Origin: JBLNDG01 sp050261415
GTDB lineage: Bacteria; Bacillota; Clostridia; Lutisporales; Lutisporaceae
Length of the DNA stretch: 27,999 nt
Direction: 5' to 3'
Assembly (NCBI GenBank): GCA_050261415.1
Contig: JBLNDG010000233.1
Location: forward strand, 1-27,999
This document shows, piece after piece, positions 1 through 7,254 of the stretch (positions are counted from its first letter, which is position 1; each line of letters opens with the position of its first letter). A model generated the notes under the pieces. It searched no databases. It was not told the DNA's origin and was given only the letters and a program-made list of their open reading frames with translations. A program made the translations under genes and the position numbers.

Positions 1-2
1 CA

Positions 3-332
3 TTAAAATTCTTATATTGTGTCAAGCAAACAGCCCTGCGAAGCTGGTTCGACCCCGGGATGTTTGCGAAGATAGAATGTAATAGAATTTATGCGTTATA
101 TATAAATGAAAAAGAAGGCCATTCCTTCAGAGCCGCGTTTATTATTGACCCCGAAGGAATACTGCAGACATTTTTTATAAACCCTCAACCGGTAGGAAGA
201 AACATCAGCGATATATTAAGAATTATCGAAGCCTTGCAGTTCATAGATGAAACAGGCTTACGAGTCCCTGCCGGCTGGCAGCCCGGAGACCCCGGCATAA
301 AGGCGGACTGGGAGCTTGTAGGCAAGTATTAG
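3..332 (+). CDS. Peroxiredoxin (AhpC/TSA family), C-terminal part, cut by window edge
   Basis: The frame is open from the first bases of the window and ends with a stop at 330-332. The readable part carries the C-terminal half of a thiol peroxidase: FRAAFIIDPEGIL, NPQPVGRNISDILRIIEALQ and PAGWQPGD. Family members reduce peroxides with an N-terminal peroxidatic cysteine, which would lie outside the window. The place where AhpC-type enzymes have the resolving cysteine (VCPAxW) reads RVPAGW here, so the resolving cysteine is absent and a 1-Cys or alternative mechanism is likely. The ATG at 60 is probably internal. The first 20 or so residues match the family poorly, so a degraded 5' part cannot be excluded. 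The last 75 nt overlap the end of the convergent MFS gene. Confidence 0.6.
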   Translation, partial: LKFLYCVKQTALRSWFDPGMFAKIECNRIYALYINEKEGHSFRAAFIIDPEGILQTFFINPQPVGRNISDILRIIEALQFIDETGLRVPAGWQPGDPGIKADWELVGKY

Positions 333-1430
333 GGCAAGCACTGCAATTCCGGCACAAATTTCAAAAGACAGCTGCACCGATAGATTTGCCGATTTCCCTA
401 TAGTCAGGTTTACAGCAGAGGAAACCACATCCATTACCATCGCATAGGCAGAAAGGATAGTCGCCCTGTTTGCAGTGGTAATGGATTTATTTTGTATATC
501 GGAGGATATCGGAACTGCAAGGGAATAACCGGCGCTTACAAATGCAATCAGAATTATGCTTGCTGCCGGTGTGTGCACAAATGCAATGACAAAGCAGCTT
601 ATCGCAATAACTCCGAAAGCCCCGGCAATGGTCTTCCGCTGCCCTATCTTACCGGTTATTACGTGGGACTTTGCGGAAAGCATGGATACAAGCTGCATGA
701 AAGCCAAAATGATACCGAAGTATCTGATATTTATACCGCTTCTCTGGTATTGAAGCTGGTTGAGGAACACAATTACAGAATGGGAAACCTCGGATATGAA
801 AGCCATAGCCAGTACAAACACCAGCATGTGCTTATTGTTCAATATAGTCTTCAGACTTTCTACAATACCTCGCCTTTCATTGTCCACTGCCTTTACTTCA
901 CGCAGGAATAAAGCTGCGGCTGCAGAAAGGCCATACGGCACGATTGTGTACAGAGCTGCCAGCTCCATTGAATATGAAATAACAAAAGTGGAAGACAGGG
1001 TTGCCAGCAGGAACCCCAGAGTAGACAAGGAATAGTATCTTCCGAAAGCTTTTTCTGAATTGCTCTCATCAATGGAATTATACAACATAGCAGTATCACA
1101 GCCCGACATGCCGGACAGGGCTAATGCCAGCAGGATTCTTTCCAAAAGGAAGAAGCCAAAGGAATAGGCCTTATAGAATACCACTTTTGAAACCAGGCTG
1201 AGAAAAAGTGAAATAACCAGCGTGGTCTTGTATCCGAACCTGTCTGCAAACCATCCCCAGGGTATTTCAAACAGAACCATCAGCACCATGAAAATTGATT
1301 CTATCAGAAATATCTGATAGATGGAAATTCCCCTGGACTGCCTGTAAATAGTTGCAATAGGCCCATAAAAAACAAAGCCCTGCAGGAAGGCTATCATACA
1401 TAAAAGGAAATAATTCCTGTTTATCTCCAT
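258..1430 (-). CDS. Major facilitator superfamily transporter
   Basis: This is a 390-residue polytopic membrane protein with about 12 hydrophobic segments, the usual MFS length. The loop after the second segment (PWGWFADRFGYKTT) matches the MFS motif A pattern, and a central charged loop near residue 180 separates two six-helix halves. The substrate is unknown; the family exports drugs or moves metabolites by proton antiport. I chose the ATG at 1430 (MEINRNYF) because GGAGGTG lies 7 nt upstream; an upstream in-frame start at 1466 has no such site. The last 20 or so residues are antisense to the peroxiredoxin gene and less hydrophobic, so the C-terminus may have been extended by loss of an earlier stop. 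Confidence 0.8.
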   Translation of the reverse strand: MEINRNYFLLCMIAFLQGFVFYGPIATIYRQSRGISIYQIFLIESIFMVLMVLFEIPWGWFADRFGYKTTLVISLFLSLVSKVVFYKAYSFGFFLLERILLALALSGMSGCDTAMLYNSIDESNSEKAFGRYYSLSTLGFLLATLSSTFVISYSMELAALYTIVPYGLSAAAALFLREVKAVDNERRGIVESLKTILNNKHMLVFVLAMAFISEVSHSVIVFLNQLQYQRSGINIRYFGIILAFMQLVSMLSAKSHVITGKIGQRKTIAGAFGVIAISCFVIAFVHTPAASIILIAFVSAGYSLAVPISSDIQNKSITTANRATILSAYAMVMDVVSSAVNLTIGKSANLSVQLSFEICAGIAVLALILAYKLPVRLYAGVSGLPAGRDS

Positions 1431-1887
1431 AAAAAATACACCTCCAAAAACATGCATGTGAAACAAACCTTCGAGAAGGTTTACGCTTTATTCATATATG
1501 CATGTGCATCAAGGTGTAACAATAAACATCAGAAAAATTCCCCTTATTATATTATAGAATTAACATAATTATATATTACCAGATAACTAACACCATTTCC
1601 AGTAAAAAAGAATATGGAACATATAACACTGAAGACACTGAAATCCACTAAGTACACGGCTGAGAAAAATAATAATTAACAGTGTAATTCCGTGGAGCAT
1701 CCGTGTATTCTGTGGTTACCGTACTTATACCTATAAGGAATACCCTAGTTTACCTCATTAATAAGTATAGTGTCAACTATAAAATGGCGAAAAATTCATA
1801 ACCCAAATTTCACTTTTTTGCTTTAAAATGTGCAGGTACTCATATATAATCTATTATGTATGTAAATTGGAGTGAAAGGGGCCCAAA
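1431..1887. other. Intergenic region between the MFS and ABC-F genes
   Basis: No gene is visible in these 457 bases. A perfect 7-bp inverted repeat (AAACCTT/AAGGTTT, loop CGAG) lies at 1465-1482, 35 bp before the MFS start, and ATGCATGTG occurs on both sides of it (1452 and 1498); these could be operator elements of the MFS gene. A second small inverted repeat, TATAGT/ACTATA, lies at 1766-1781. A TATAAT at 1845-1850 is a possible -10 for the ABC-F gene, but I see no convincing -35. Around 1690-1730 there is a run of degenerate CCGTG-containing units without clear structure. Confidence 0.4.
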
Positions 1888-3444
1888 ATGAGTATTCTGA
1901 CAGTAAAAAACCTGAGCCACGGATTTGGAGACCGTGCAATATTCAATAATGTGTCCTTCCGTCTTCTGAAGGGTGAACATATAGGCCTAATCGGGGCAAA
2001 CGGAGAAGGAAAATCAACCTTTATGAATATAATAACAGGAAAGCTGGAGCCTGACGAAGGCCAGGTAGAGTGGTCAAAGCGCGTCAGGGCAGGTTACCTT
2101 GACCAGCATACGGTGCTTGAGAAGGGAATGACAATCCGAGATGTCCTCAAAAATGCATTCAAGTACCTTTTCGATCTTGAAGCCGAAATGAATGAGATAT
2201 GTAATAAGATGGCTGATGCTTCACCGGAAGAACTGGAGCAGCTTTTGGAGGATATGGGGACGATACAGGAAATTCTCGAGCATAACGATTTCTATATACT
2301 TGATTCCAAGGTTGAAGAAGTTGCACGGGGACTCGGTTTGGCAGATATAGGCCTTGACAAGGATGCCCAGGACTTAAGCGGCGGACAGAGGACAAAGGTT
2401 CTTCTCTCAAAGCTTCTGCTTGAAAAGCCTGACATACTCTTACTTGATGAGCCTACGAACTACCTTGACGAAAAGCATATTGAATGGTTGAAGCGCTATC
2501 TTCAGGAGTACGAAAATGCTTTCATTCTTATATCCCATAATATACCCTTCCTGAACAGCGTAATAAACATCATCTATCACATGGAAAACCAGGAACTTAA
2601 CCGTTATGTGGGCGACTATGACAATTTTATGAACGTGTATGAAGCTAAGAAGCAGCAGCTCGAAGCAGCATATAACAGACAGCAGCAGGAAATTGCAGAG
2701 CTTAAGGACTTTGTCAACAGGAACAAAGCAAGGGTAGCTACCAGGAATATGGCCATGTCACGCCAAAAGAAGCTTGATAAAATGGAGATAATTGAACTTG
2801 CCAAAGAAAAACCGAAGCCGGAATTCAACTTCAGAGAAGCCAGAACCCCGGGTAAGCTGATTTTTGAAACAAGAGACCTGGTCATTGGTTATGACGGCCC
2901 TCTCTCAAAACCGTTGAACCTCCGTATGGAACGCGGTCAGAAAATTGCCCTCATCGGAGCCAATGGACTCGGAAAGACTACTCTGCTGAGGAGCATCCTG
3001 GGTGAAATAAAATCCATATCCGGTGATGTGGAATTGGGGGACAATCTCAGCATCGGCTACTTTGAACAGGAAATAAAAGAAGCCAACTACAGCACCTGCA
3101 TTGAAGAGGTTTGGAAGGACTTCCCTTCATTCAGCCAGTATGAAGTCCGCTCCGCTCTCGCAAAATGCGGTTTGACAACTCAGCATATCGAAAGCAAGGT
3201 AATGGTATTAAGCGGAGGCGAACAGGCAAAGGTGCGCTTATGCAAGCTGATCAACAGGGAAACAAATGTACTTATCCTGGACGAGCCTACCAACCATCTT
3301 GATGTAGATGCCAAGGAGGAACTGAAGCGCGCCCTGAAAGAGTATGGGGGAAGCTGCCTGCTGATATGCCATGAACCTGAGTTTTACAGCGATATCATTA
3401 CCGACATATGGAATTGTGAGGCTTGGACGACAAAAATAATCTAG
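1888..3444 (+). CDS. yfmM: ABC-F family ATPase, YfmM-like
   Basis: This 518-residue soluble protein has two ABC ATPase domains and no membrane segments, the ABC-F layout; these proteins act on the ribosome. Domain 1 has Walker A GANGEGKST (36-44), signature LSGGQ and Walker B ILLLDEPTN. A charged linker rich in K, Q and E follows, then domain 2 with GANGLGKTT, LSGGEQ and VLILDEPTN. The N-terminal wording (KNLSHGFGDRAIFNNVSF) and the ending WNCEAWTTK resemble Bacillus subtilis YfmM as I recall it, of the same length. The second switch motif reads LLICHEP, with Cys where Ser is usual before the His. The ATG follows GAAAGGGG. It stands alone upstream of the T-box. Housekeeping translation factor or mild resistance determinant cannot be told apart. 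Confidence 0.88.
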   Translation: MSILTVKNLSHGFGDRAIFNNVSFRLLKGEHIGLIGANGEGKSTFMNIITGKLEPDEGQVEWSKRVRAGYLDQHTVLEKGMTIRDVLKNAFKYLFDLEAEMNEICNKMADASPEELEQLLEDMGTIQEILEHNDFYILDSKVEEVARGLGLADIGLDKDAQDLSGGQRTKVLLSKLLLEKPDILLLDEPTNYLDEKHIEWLKRYLQEYENAFILISHNIPFLNSVINIIYHMENQELNRYVGDYDNFMNVYEAKKQQLEAAYNRQQQEIAELKDFVNRNKARVATRNMAMSRQKKLDKMEIIELAKEKPKPEFNFREARTPGKLIFETRDLVIGYDGPLSKPLNLRMERGQKIALIGANGLGKTTLLRSILGEIKSISGDVELGDNLSIGYFEQEIKEANYSTCIEEVWKDFPSFSQYEVRSALAKCGLTTQHIESKVMVLSGGEQAKVRLCKLINRETNVLILDEPTNHLDVDAKEELKRALKEYGGSCLLICHEPEFYSDIITDIWNCEAWTTKII

Positions 3445-3453
3445 CATTTGCTA

Positions 3454-3482
3454 TTGACTATGCTGCAGTTTCATGTTAATAT
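3454..3482 (+). promoter_or_regulatory. Promoter of the T-box-trpP transcript
   Basis: TTGACT at 3454-3459 and TAATAT at 3477-3482 are separated by 17 bp, about 30 bp before the 5' edge of T-box Stem I. An alternative TATAAT at 3480-3485 has a 20-bp spacer. Confidence 0.6.
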
Positions 3483-3512
3483 AATAAAAAATATAAATCG
3501 TATGAAAATTCT

Positions 3513-3790
3513 ATGAACAGGAATAGTAACTGCGATGTCAAGTTTACAGCGAGTCGGAGACGGTGCAAGTCCGATATCAAGATATGCAGCGAATGGGCTT
3601 GTGAGAAGTCAGGCGAACCTTTGGAAGCAGAGTATTAGCCGAAACCGGAGGATACCCGTTATAGTATCAGGATATCGAGTGACTCTTTAGCTGCTCCGTA
3701 TCTGTAAAGTGAGACAATTGTTGTTGTCTAAACTGGGTGGTACCGCGGAATATAGCCTTCCGTCCCTTATAGGGATGGAAGGCTTTTTAT
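3513..3790 (+). promoter_or_regulatory. T-box riboswitch, tryptophan-specific (UGG specifier)
   Basis: The T-box core AACTGGGTGGTACCGCGG lies at 3731-3748 and is followed by an intrinsic terminator. Stem I can be drawn by hand: ACAGG pairs with CUUGU, the loop-E strands AGUA and GAA face each other, CUGC pairs with GCAG, and a distal loop contains GGUGCAA. The three bases after GAA, at 3594-3596, are UGG, the tryptophan codon. Uncharged tRNA-Trp should stabilise the antiterminator and allow transcription of the downstream gene, which is a tryptophan transporter, so specifier and target agree. The antiterminator bulge reads UGGU, which pairs best with a discriminator A; with a G73 tRNA-Trp it would form a wobble pair. 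Confidence 0.93.
3755..3788 (+). terminator. Intrinsic terminator of the T-box
   Basis: GCCTTCCGTCCCT pairs with GGGATGGAAGGC around a short TATA loop and is followed by TTTTT. It is the off-state structure that competes with the T-box antiterminator. Confidence 0.92.
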
Positions 3791-3978
3791 ATTGTCAGCG
3801 TTTTTAAATAAGATATTCTATAGGTTCTGCTTTACTGCAAGTGGGTGCCACATGCAGACCCGCAGAAAAGAACATCTAATTTAAAATTCGCTTTGTGAGG
3901 TGAGTGCAATGCTGTGAAGGAAAAGAAAAACCAATAGAAACCGTAAAATTAATATGAAATTTGAAGGAGAGATAATCT

Positions 3979-4497
3979 ATGAATTTAAGAAAGAATATTT
4001 TAATAGCATTGCTGCTTGCAATAGGATATGTCCTGCACCAGGTTGTTCCGGGAACAATAGGAAGTATGAAGTTTGACCTTATGCTGTCCTTTATATTCGT
4101 TGCCATAATGATAAGCAAGGATTTCAAAAGCGCAATACTAACCGGTCTTCTGGGAGGTTTCATTACAGCCCTTACAACTACCTTCCCCGGCGGACAGGTA
4201 GCCAACATTATAGACAAATTTGTTACCTGCATAGTAGTTTACCTGCTTGTAACAGTAGCAGACAAATTCAAATTCAACCAGATTACAACAGGCATTATAG
4301 CTTTCCTGGGCACTATTGTAAGCGGTACGGTATTCCTGTATTCCGCACTGGTACTTGTAGGCTTGCCGGCGCCCTTTAGCGCACTGTTCCTTGGAATAGT
4401 AATTCCAACCGCCGTAACCAATATATTCGTTACACTGGTCGTATATAATACTGTTAAACTTGCAATTAAAGTTACAGGCGCAAAATATATACAGTAA
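3979..4497 (+). CDS. trpP: Tryptophan transporter TrpP
   Basis: This 172-residue, highly hydrophobic protein has about five membrane segments and resembles Bacillus TrpP, the tryptophan uptake protein (ECF S-component-like size). Shared features are a short N-terminal helix, GSMKFDLMLSF, the ALTTTFPGGQVANIIDK stretch and a second half with ALVLVGLPAPFSALFLG. The ATG is preceded by GGAGAG with good spacing. The gene follows a UGG-type T-box, so expression should rise when tryptophan is scarce, which independently supports the substrate. No energising module genes are next to it. A terminator follows directly. Confidence 0.88.
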   Translation: MNLRKNILIALLLAIGYVLHQVVPGTIGSMKFDLMLSFIFVAIMISKDFKSAILTGLLGGFITALTTTFPGGQVANIIDKFVTCIVVYLLVTVADKFKFNQITTGIIAFLGTIVSGTVFLYSALVLVGLPAPFSALFLGIVIPTAVTNIFVTLVVYNTVKLAIKVTGAKYIQ

Positions 4498-4522
4498 TAA
4501 ACTGTAAAGCATCCCCCTCGTA

Positions 4523-4563
4523 AAACACCTGTTCCTGCCTCATTTGACAGACGGGTGTTTTTT
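4523..4563 (+). terminator. Intrinsic terminator after trpP
   Basis: AAACACCTGT and ACGGGTGTTT form an imperfect hairpin followed by a run of six T, 25 bp after the trpP stop. Confidence 0.75.
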
Positions 4564-4609
4564 CCTGCAAAAATATAATAATTGTTGTGGCAAGTTCATA
4601 ATAATATGT

Positions 4610-4615
4610 TATAAT
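4610..4615 (+). promoter_or_regulatory. -10 element of the nitronate monooxygenase gene
   Basis: A consensus TATAAT lies 43 bp before the start codon. The -35 region is poor (TTGTGG at 4585-4590, 19-bp spacer). The predicted transcript start near 4622 places the 4628-4642 palindrome immediately downstream. Confidence 0.5.
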
Positions 4616-4627
4616 AGCATTAGAATA

Positions 4628-4642
4628 TAGTACCAGGTACTA
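4628..4642 (+). promoter_or_regulatory. FapR-like operator (perfect 15-bp palindrome)
   Basis: TAGTACCAGGTACTA is a perfect palindrome around a central A. It closely resembles the inverted repeat recognised by FapR, the malonyl-CoA-responsive repressor of fatty acid synthesis genes in Firmicutes. It lies just after the predicted transcript start and 16 bp before the next gene's ATG, a position suited to repression. No fapR gene is in the window, so the assignment rests on the site alone. Confidence 0.6.
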
Positions 4643-4658
4643 AAAAGGGAGAGAGCTT

Positions 4659-5606
4659 ATGAAGCTGAAAGAATTAAAAATAGGTAATATTTCCGCATCG
4701 ATACCGATAATGCAAGGCGGCATGGCTGTAAGAATCTCAACTGCTCCGCTAGCTGCTGCCGTTGCAAATGAAGGTGGTATTGGAATAATAGCAGGTACCG
4801 GGATGAAGGTTGAAGAGTTGATAAGTGAAATACGCAAGGCAAGAGAAATGTCAAAAGGCATAATCGGAGTAAACGTGCTTTTTGCGGTAAGGGAATTTGC
4901 TGATCTTGTCAAAGCTGCAATAAACGAGGGCATTGATCTGATTGTGTCGGGAGCCGGATTTTCACGGGACATGTTCGGATGGGGAAAGGAATCAGGTACC
5001 CCGATAGTACCTATTGTCTCCTCTGCCAAGCTGGCAGTTATGGCAGAAAAATTAGGAGCCTCCGCAGTGGTAGTCGAGGGAAAAGAAGCCGGCGGTCATC
5101 TGGGTACCGACAGGTCTATGAGGGATATACTTCCCGAGGTTTTAAATGCTGTTAATTTGCCGGTGATAGGCGCAGGCGGTGTAATCGACGGCAGGGATAT
5201 CGCCGAAGTAATAGCTATGGGCGCCAGCGGGGTACAAATGGGTACAAGGTTCGCTGCCAGTGAAGAGTCTAATGCTTCAGAAGAAATGAAAGAGCTTTAC
5301 ATAAAGGCAACCAAGGAAGATGTAGTAAGGGTAAAAAGCCCCGTAGGTCTTCCAGGCCAAGGCATAAAGAACTATTTTTATAACCTTGTTGAAAGCGGTG
5401 CCGTACCCGAGAACAGAGAATGCGCCGCTTGCCTGAAGCGTTGTACTCACAATTTCTGCATCATGGATGCCCTTATAAATGCATGCAAATCCGGCGACTT
5501 CAAAAAAGCTTTAGTGTTTTCAGGAGAACATGTGTATAGAATAAAGGAAATACTTCCGGTTCATGAAATATTCAAAAGGCTCCTTAAAGAGGTGGAAACC
5601 TACTAA
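4659..5606 (+). CDS. FMN-dependent nitronate monooxygenase / FabK-like oxidoreductase
   Basis: This 315-residue TIM-barrel flavoprotein belongs to the nitronate monooxygenase (2-nitropropane dioxygenase) family, which includes the enoyl-ACP reductase FabK. Visible motifs are IPIMQGGMA at the N-terminus, NEGGIGIIAG, VVVEGKEAGGHLG with the family's conserved histidine, and the phosphate-binding VIGAGGVIDGRDIAEVIAMGASGVQMGTRF. The C-terminal tail has cysteines at 255, 258, 262 and 267 (C-x2-C-x3-C-x4-C), a tail I recall from clostridial members of this subgroup. The upstream FapR-like palindrome suggests a role linked to fatty acid synthesis or acyl-chain reduction rather than nitronate detoxification; that is inference. 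The gene overlaps the broken prenyltransferase gene by 4 nt, tail to tail. Confidence 0.82.
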   Translation: MKLKELKIGNISASIPIMQGGMAVRISTAPLAAAVANEGGIGIIAGTGMKVEELISEIRKAREMSKGIIGVNVLFAVREFADLVKAAINEGIDLIVSGAGFSRDMFGWGKESGTPIVPIVSSAKLAVMAEKLGASAVVVEGKEAGGHLGTDRSMRDILPEVLNAVNLPVIGAGGVIDGRDIAEVIAMGASGVQMGTRFAASEESNASEEMKELYIKATKEDVVRVKSPVGLPGQGIKNYFYNLVESGAVPENRECAACLKRCTHNFCIMDALINACKSGDFKKALVFSGEHVYRIKEILPVHEIFKRLLKEVETY

Positions 5607-6347
5607 ATTGCAGTCAGATACTTTACGATGCACCCAACTCCTATCATAACAGTTTGAGCGGCATTTATCAGCACAAAGTTTTTAACGGACAGTACAAAGG
5701 TATCCTTTTTCGTCTGCTTCTCATAAAACAGCTTTATATTTTTTGCTACAGGACTCAAGGTAAGCAGTACAAGCAAATAAACTGCCGGCACAACTTTTAG
5801 GAACACCAACAACAGCATATCAATATAGGCCAGGTAATAAAGCATTTTGAACAGTTTCAAGGCTTTTTCCCTGCCTATGTACACAGGCAGCGTATAGCGC
5901 CTGTTTTCTATATCATCCTCAATATCACAGATGTTGTTAGCCAGCATGATATTTGCTATCCCGATTACTGCAGGCACTGAAACAAGGAAAATGTATAATA
6001 CCTCCAGCGCATTAATTCCAATGTGCAGTACTCCGCTATCATATACTATTGATACTATACTGAAGTCATAAATGTAAATATATACGGATATACCGGTAGC
6101 TTACTATGGCATTATGGCTTTCATAGTTGTAGCCGTGAATTTTATGGGCTTTCTTGTAGTCAATGTAGTTGTTTATAGCTGTTGTAGCCATATCAAAGCA
6201 TATAAGCGAAACAAACATAATTATGAAATTACTCAGGTTGAACCTGTTAAACCGGTATAGCGCGTAAAAGGTGCCCAATAAAAAAGGTATGACACTTGCA
6301 ACCTTTGTCTGTATCTCAACCAGCTTTAAAAAACTGACCAACGTCAT
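5603..6347 (-). pseudogene. UbiA/MenA-type prenyltransferase, internally deleted and frame-disrupted
   Basis: Two pieces of one gene lie in different frames. The N-terminal piece starts at 6347 (MTLVSFLKLVEIQTKVASV, with GGAGGAGA upstream) and includes the first prenyl-diphosphate motif region NNYIDYKK; it runs into a stop near 6066 shortly after HNAIVSY. The C-terminal piece resumes near 6095 (VYIYIYDFSIVS then DSGVLHIGINALEV) and carries the second acidic region NNICDIEDDIENRRYTLPVYIG plus the last membrane helices. UbiA-family enzymes are about 290-310 residues with nine helices; only about 240 residues are present, so I estimate that 60-90 residues from the middle are missing. MenA attaches a polyprenyl tail to dihydroxynaphthoate in menaquinone synthesis; other UbiA functions are possible. 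It is very unlikely to be functional. Confidence 0.82.
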
Positions 6348-6441
6348 GCTATCTCCTCCAAAATGCAATAGTATGTAATATAGTCTACTTCAATTTCCAA
6401 TACAATGCCCCTTATCATTGTGATAAAAAAGGCTTCTAATG

Positions 6442-6478
6442 AAAAATCCCCCGCAATTTTATATGCAAGGGATTTTTT
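6442..6478 (-). terminator. Intrinsic terminator after the lipoprotein gene
   Basis: AAAAATCCC (6442-6450) and GGGATTTTT (6469-6477) form a 9-bp hairpin with T-rich tails on both strands. It lies 16 bp beyond the stop of the lipoprotein gene and also separates it from the prenyltransferase gene. Confidence 0.75.
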
Positions 6479-6493
6479 CATATAACATTTGGC

Positions 6494-7162
6494 TTATGTA
6501 TCAGGGCCAAAAGTAATGACCTGCCACTTCCCATCTTTCTTTTCTATATGCAGAAACCACTTCCTTAACCCATCAAATGAGCCTCTTATACAGCCATTCT
6601 CCTCATTCGGTATTTTTGCAGCAGCTGCTTGGTAAAATTGTACCGAGTAGTAGAAGTCACCAGGAATACTCTTAATGTTCACCGGTTTCTTTGGTGCCAC
6701 ACTAAAAAAGCACATTACAGGCTTAATTTCCTGTGTAAAATCTTCATTTGCCATAAACTGCTTTTTCCATTGAACCAGGTATTCTTTTATTAATTCTACA
6801 TGCTTTTTTTGTGTATTAGTGTAATTATCAAAACCAATGAATATGGGAAGTTCGGTGCCCAATAATGTGCCATTCTCCATCCCACCCAATATTTTTACTA
6901 TGTCCTCTCTGAAAAGTTCACGTTCCCTTTTTGCGATTTCATATTTTTCAATATCGTCTTCAAAGTGTTTCCTCTCTTCCTCGTCAGCTTCATAGAACGC
7001 TTTCATACTATCTAGCTGTCCTTTAAGCTGTGCAATTTCTGCTTCATACTTTTGCTGCTGCAGTTCGAAAGCAGAAGAGGATGTCACCTCTTTGCCGCAA
7101 GAGGTGTTGAGAAGAGAAATTATCAGTATTAGAAGTATTATTGTATATCTCTTGGCAATCAT
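6494..7162 (-). CDS. Coiled-coil lipoprotein of unknown function
   Basis: This 222-residue protein begins with a lipoprotein signal, MIAKRYTIILLILIISLLNTSC, with the lipobox cysteine at residue 22, so it should be anchored to the outer face of the membrane. Residues 30-90 are rich in E, K and Q and look like a coiled coil. The C-terminal part (about 100-222) contains aromatic-rich segments such as GDFYYSVQFYQ and WFLHIEKKDGKWQVITFG, reminiscent of small beta domains with a DUF4829-like or NTF2-like ending, but I do not recognise the family. The ATG is preceded by GAGAGGATTTTT. It has its own terminator and looks monocistronic. Confidence 0.7.
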   Translation of the reverse strand: MIAKRYTIILLILIISLLNTSCGKEVTSSSAFELQQQKYEAEIAQLKGQLDSMKAFYEADEEERKHFEDDIEKYEIAKRERELFREDIVKILGGMENGTLLGTELPIFIGFDNYTNTQKKHVELIKEYLVQWKKQFMANEDFTQEIKPVMCFFSVAPKKPVNIKSIPGDFYYSVQFYQAAAAKIPNEENGCIRGSFDGLRKWFLHIEKKDGKWQVITFGPDT

Positions 7163-7254
7163 AAAAATCCTCTCAAAAGTGTTTACTATATTATAACATT
7201 ATATTGTAAAATAATGTATACCCTATACGCATAATTGTAGTATGGTTTTGTCAG

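Noticed and set aside
26..67. GCAAACA/TGTTTGC inverted repeat enclosing a GGTTCGACC stretch that looks like a tRNA T-loop
   Set aside because: It lies inside an open coding frame, the putative T-stem has a mismatch, and no D-arm or anticodon arm can be drawn.
492..1099. Several reading frames opposite or overlapping the MFS gene
   Set aside because: They are cysteine/histidine-rich shadow frames without ribosome sites, fully inside a convincing membrane protein gene.
3361..3375. Cys in place of Ser in the second switch motif of the ABC-F protein (LLICHEP)
   Set aside because: The catalytic His is present and the preceding residue tolerates change in the family, so this is not evidence of inactivation.
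4138..4512. 124-codon frame antisense to trpP
   Set aside because: Composition rich in Y, N and C is typical of a complement of a hydrophobic gene; no ribosome site or homology is recognised.
5421..5461. Four-cysteine cluster at the C-terminus of the nitronate monooxygenase as a possible novel metal site
   Set aside because: A similar cysteine-rich tail is, to my recollection, common in clostridial members of this subgroup, so it is not specific to this gene.
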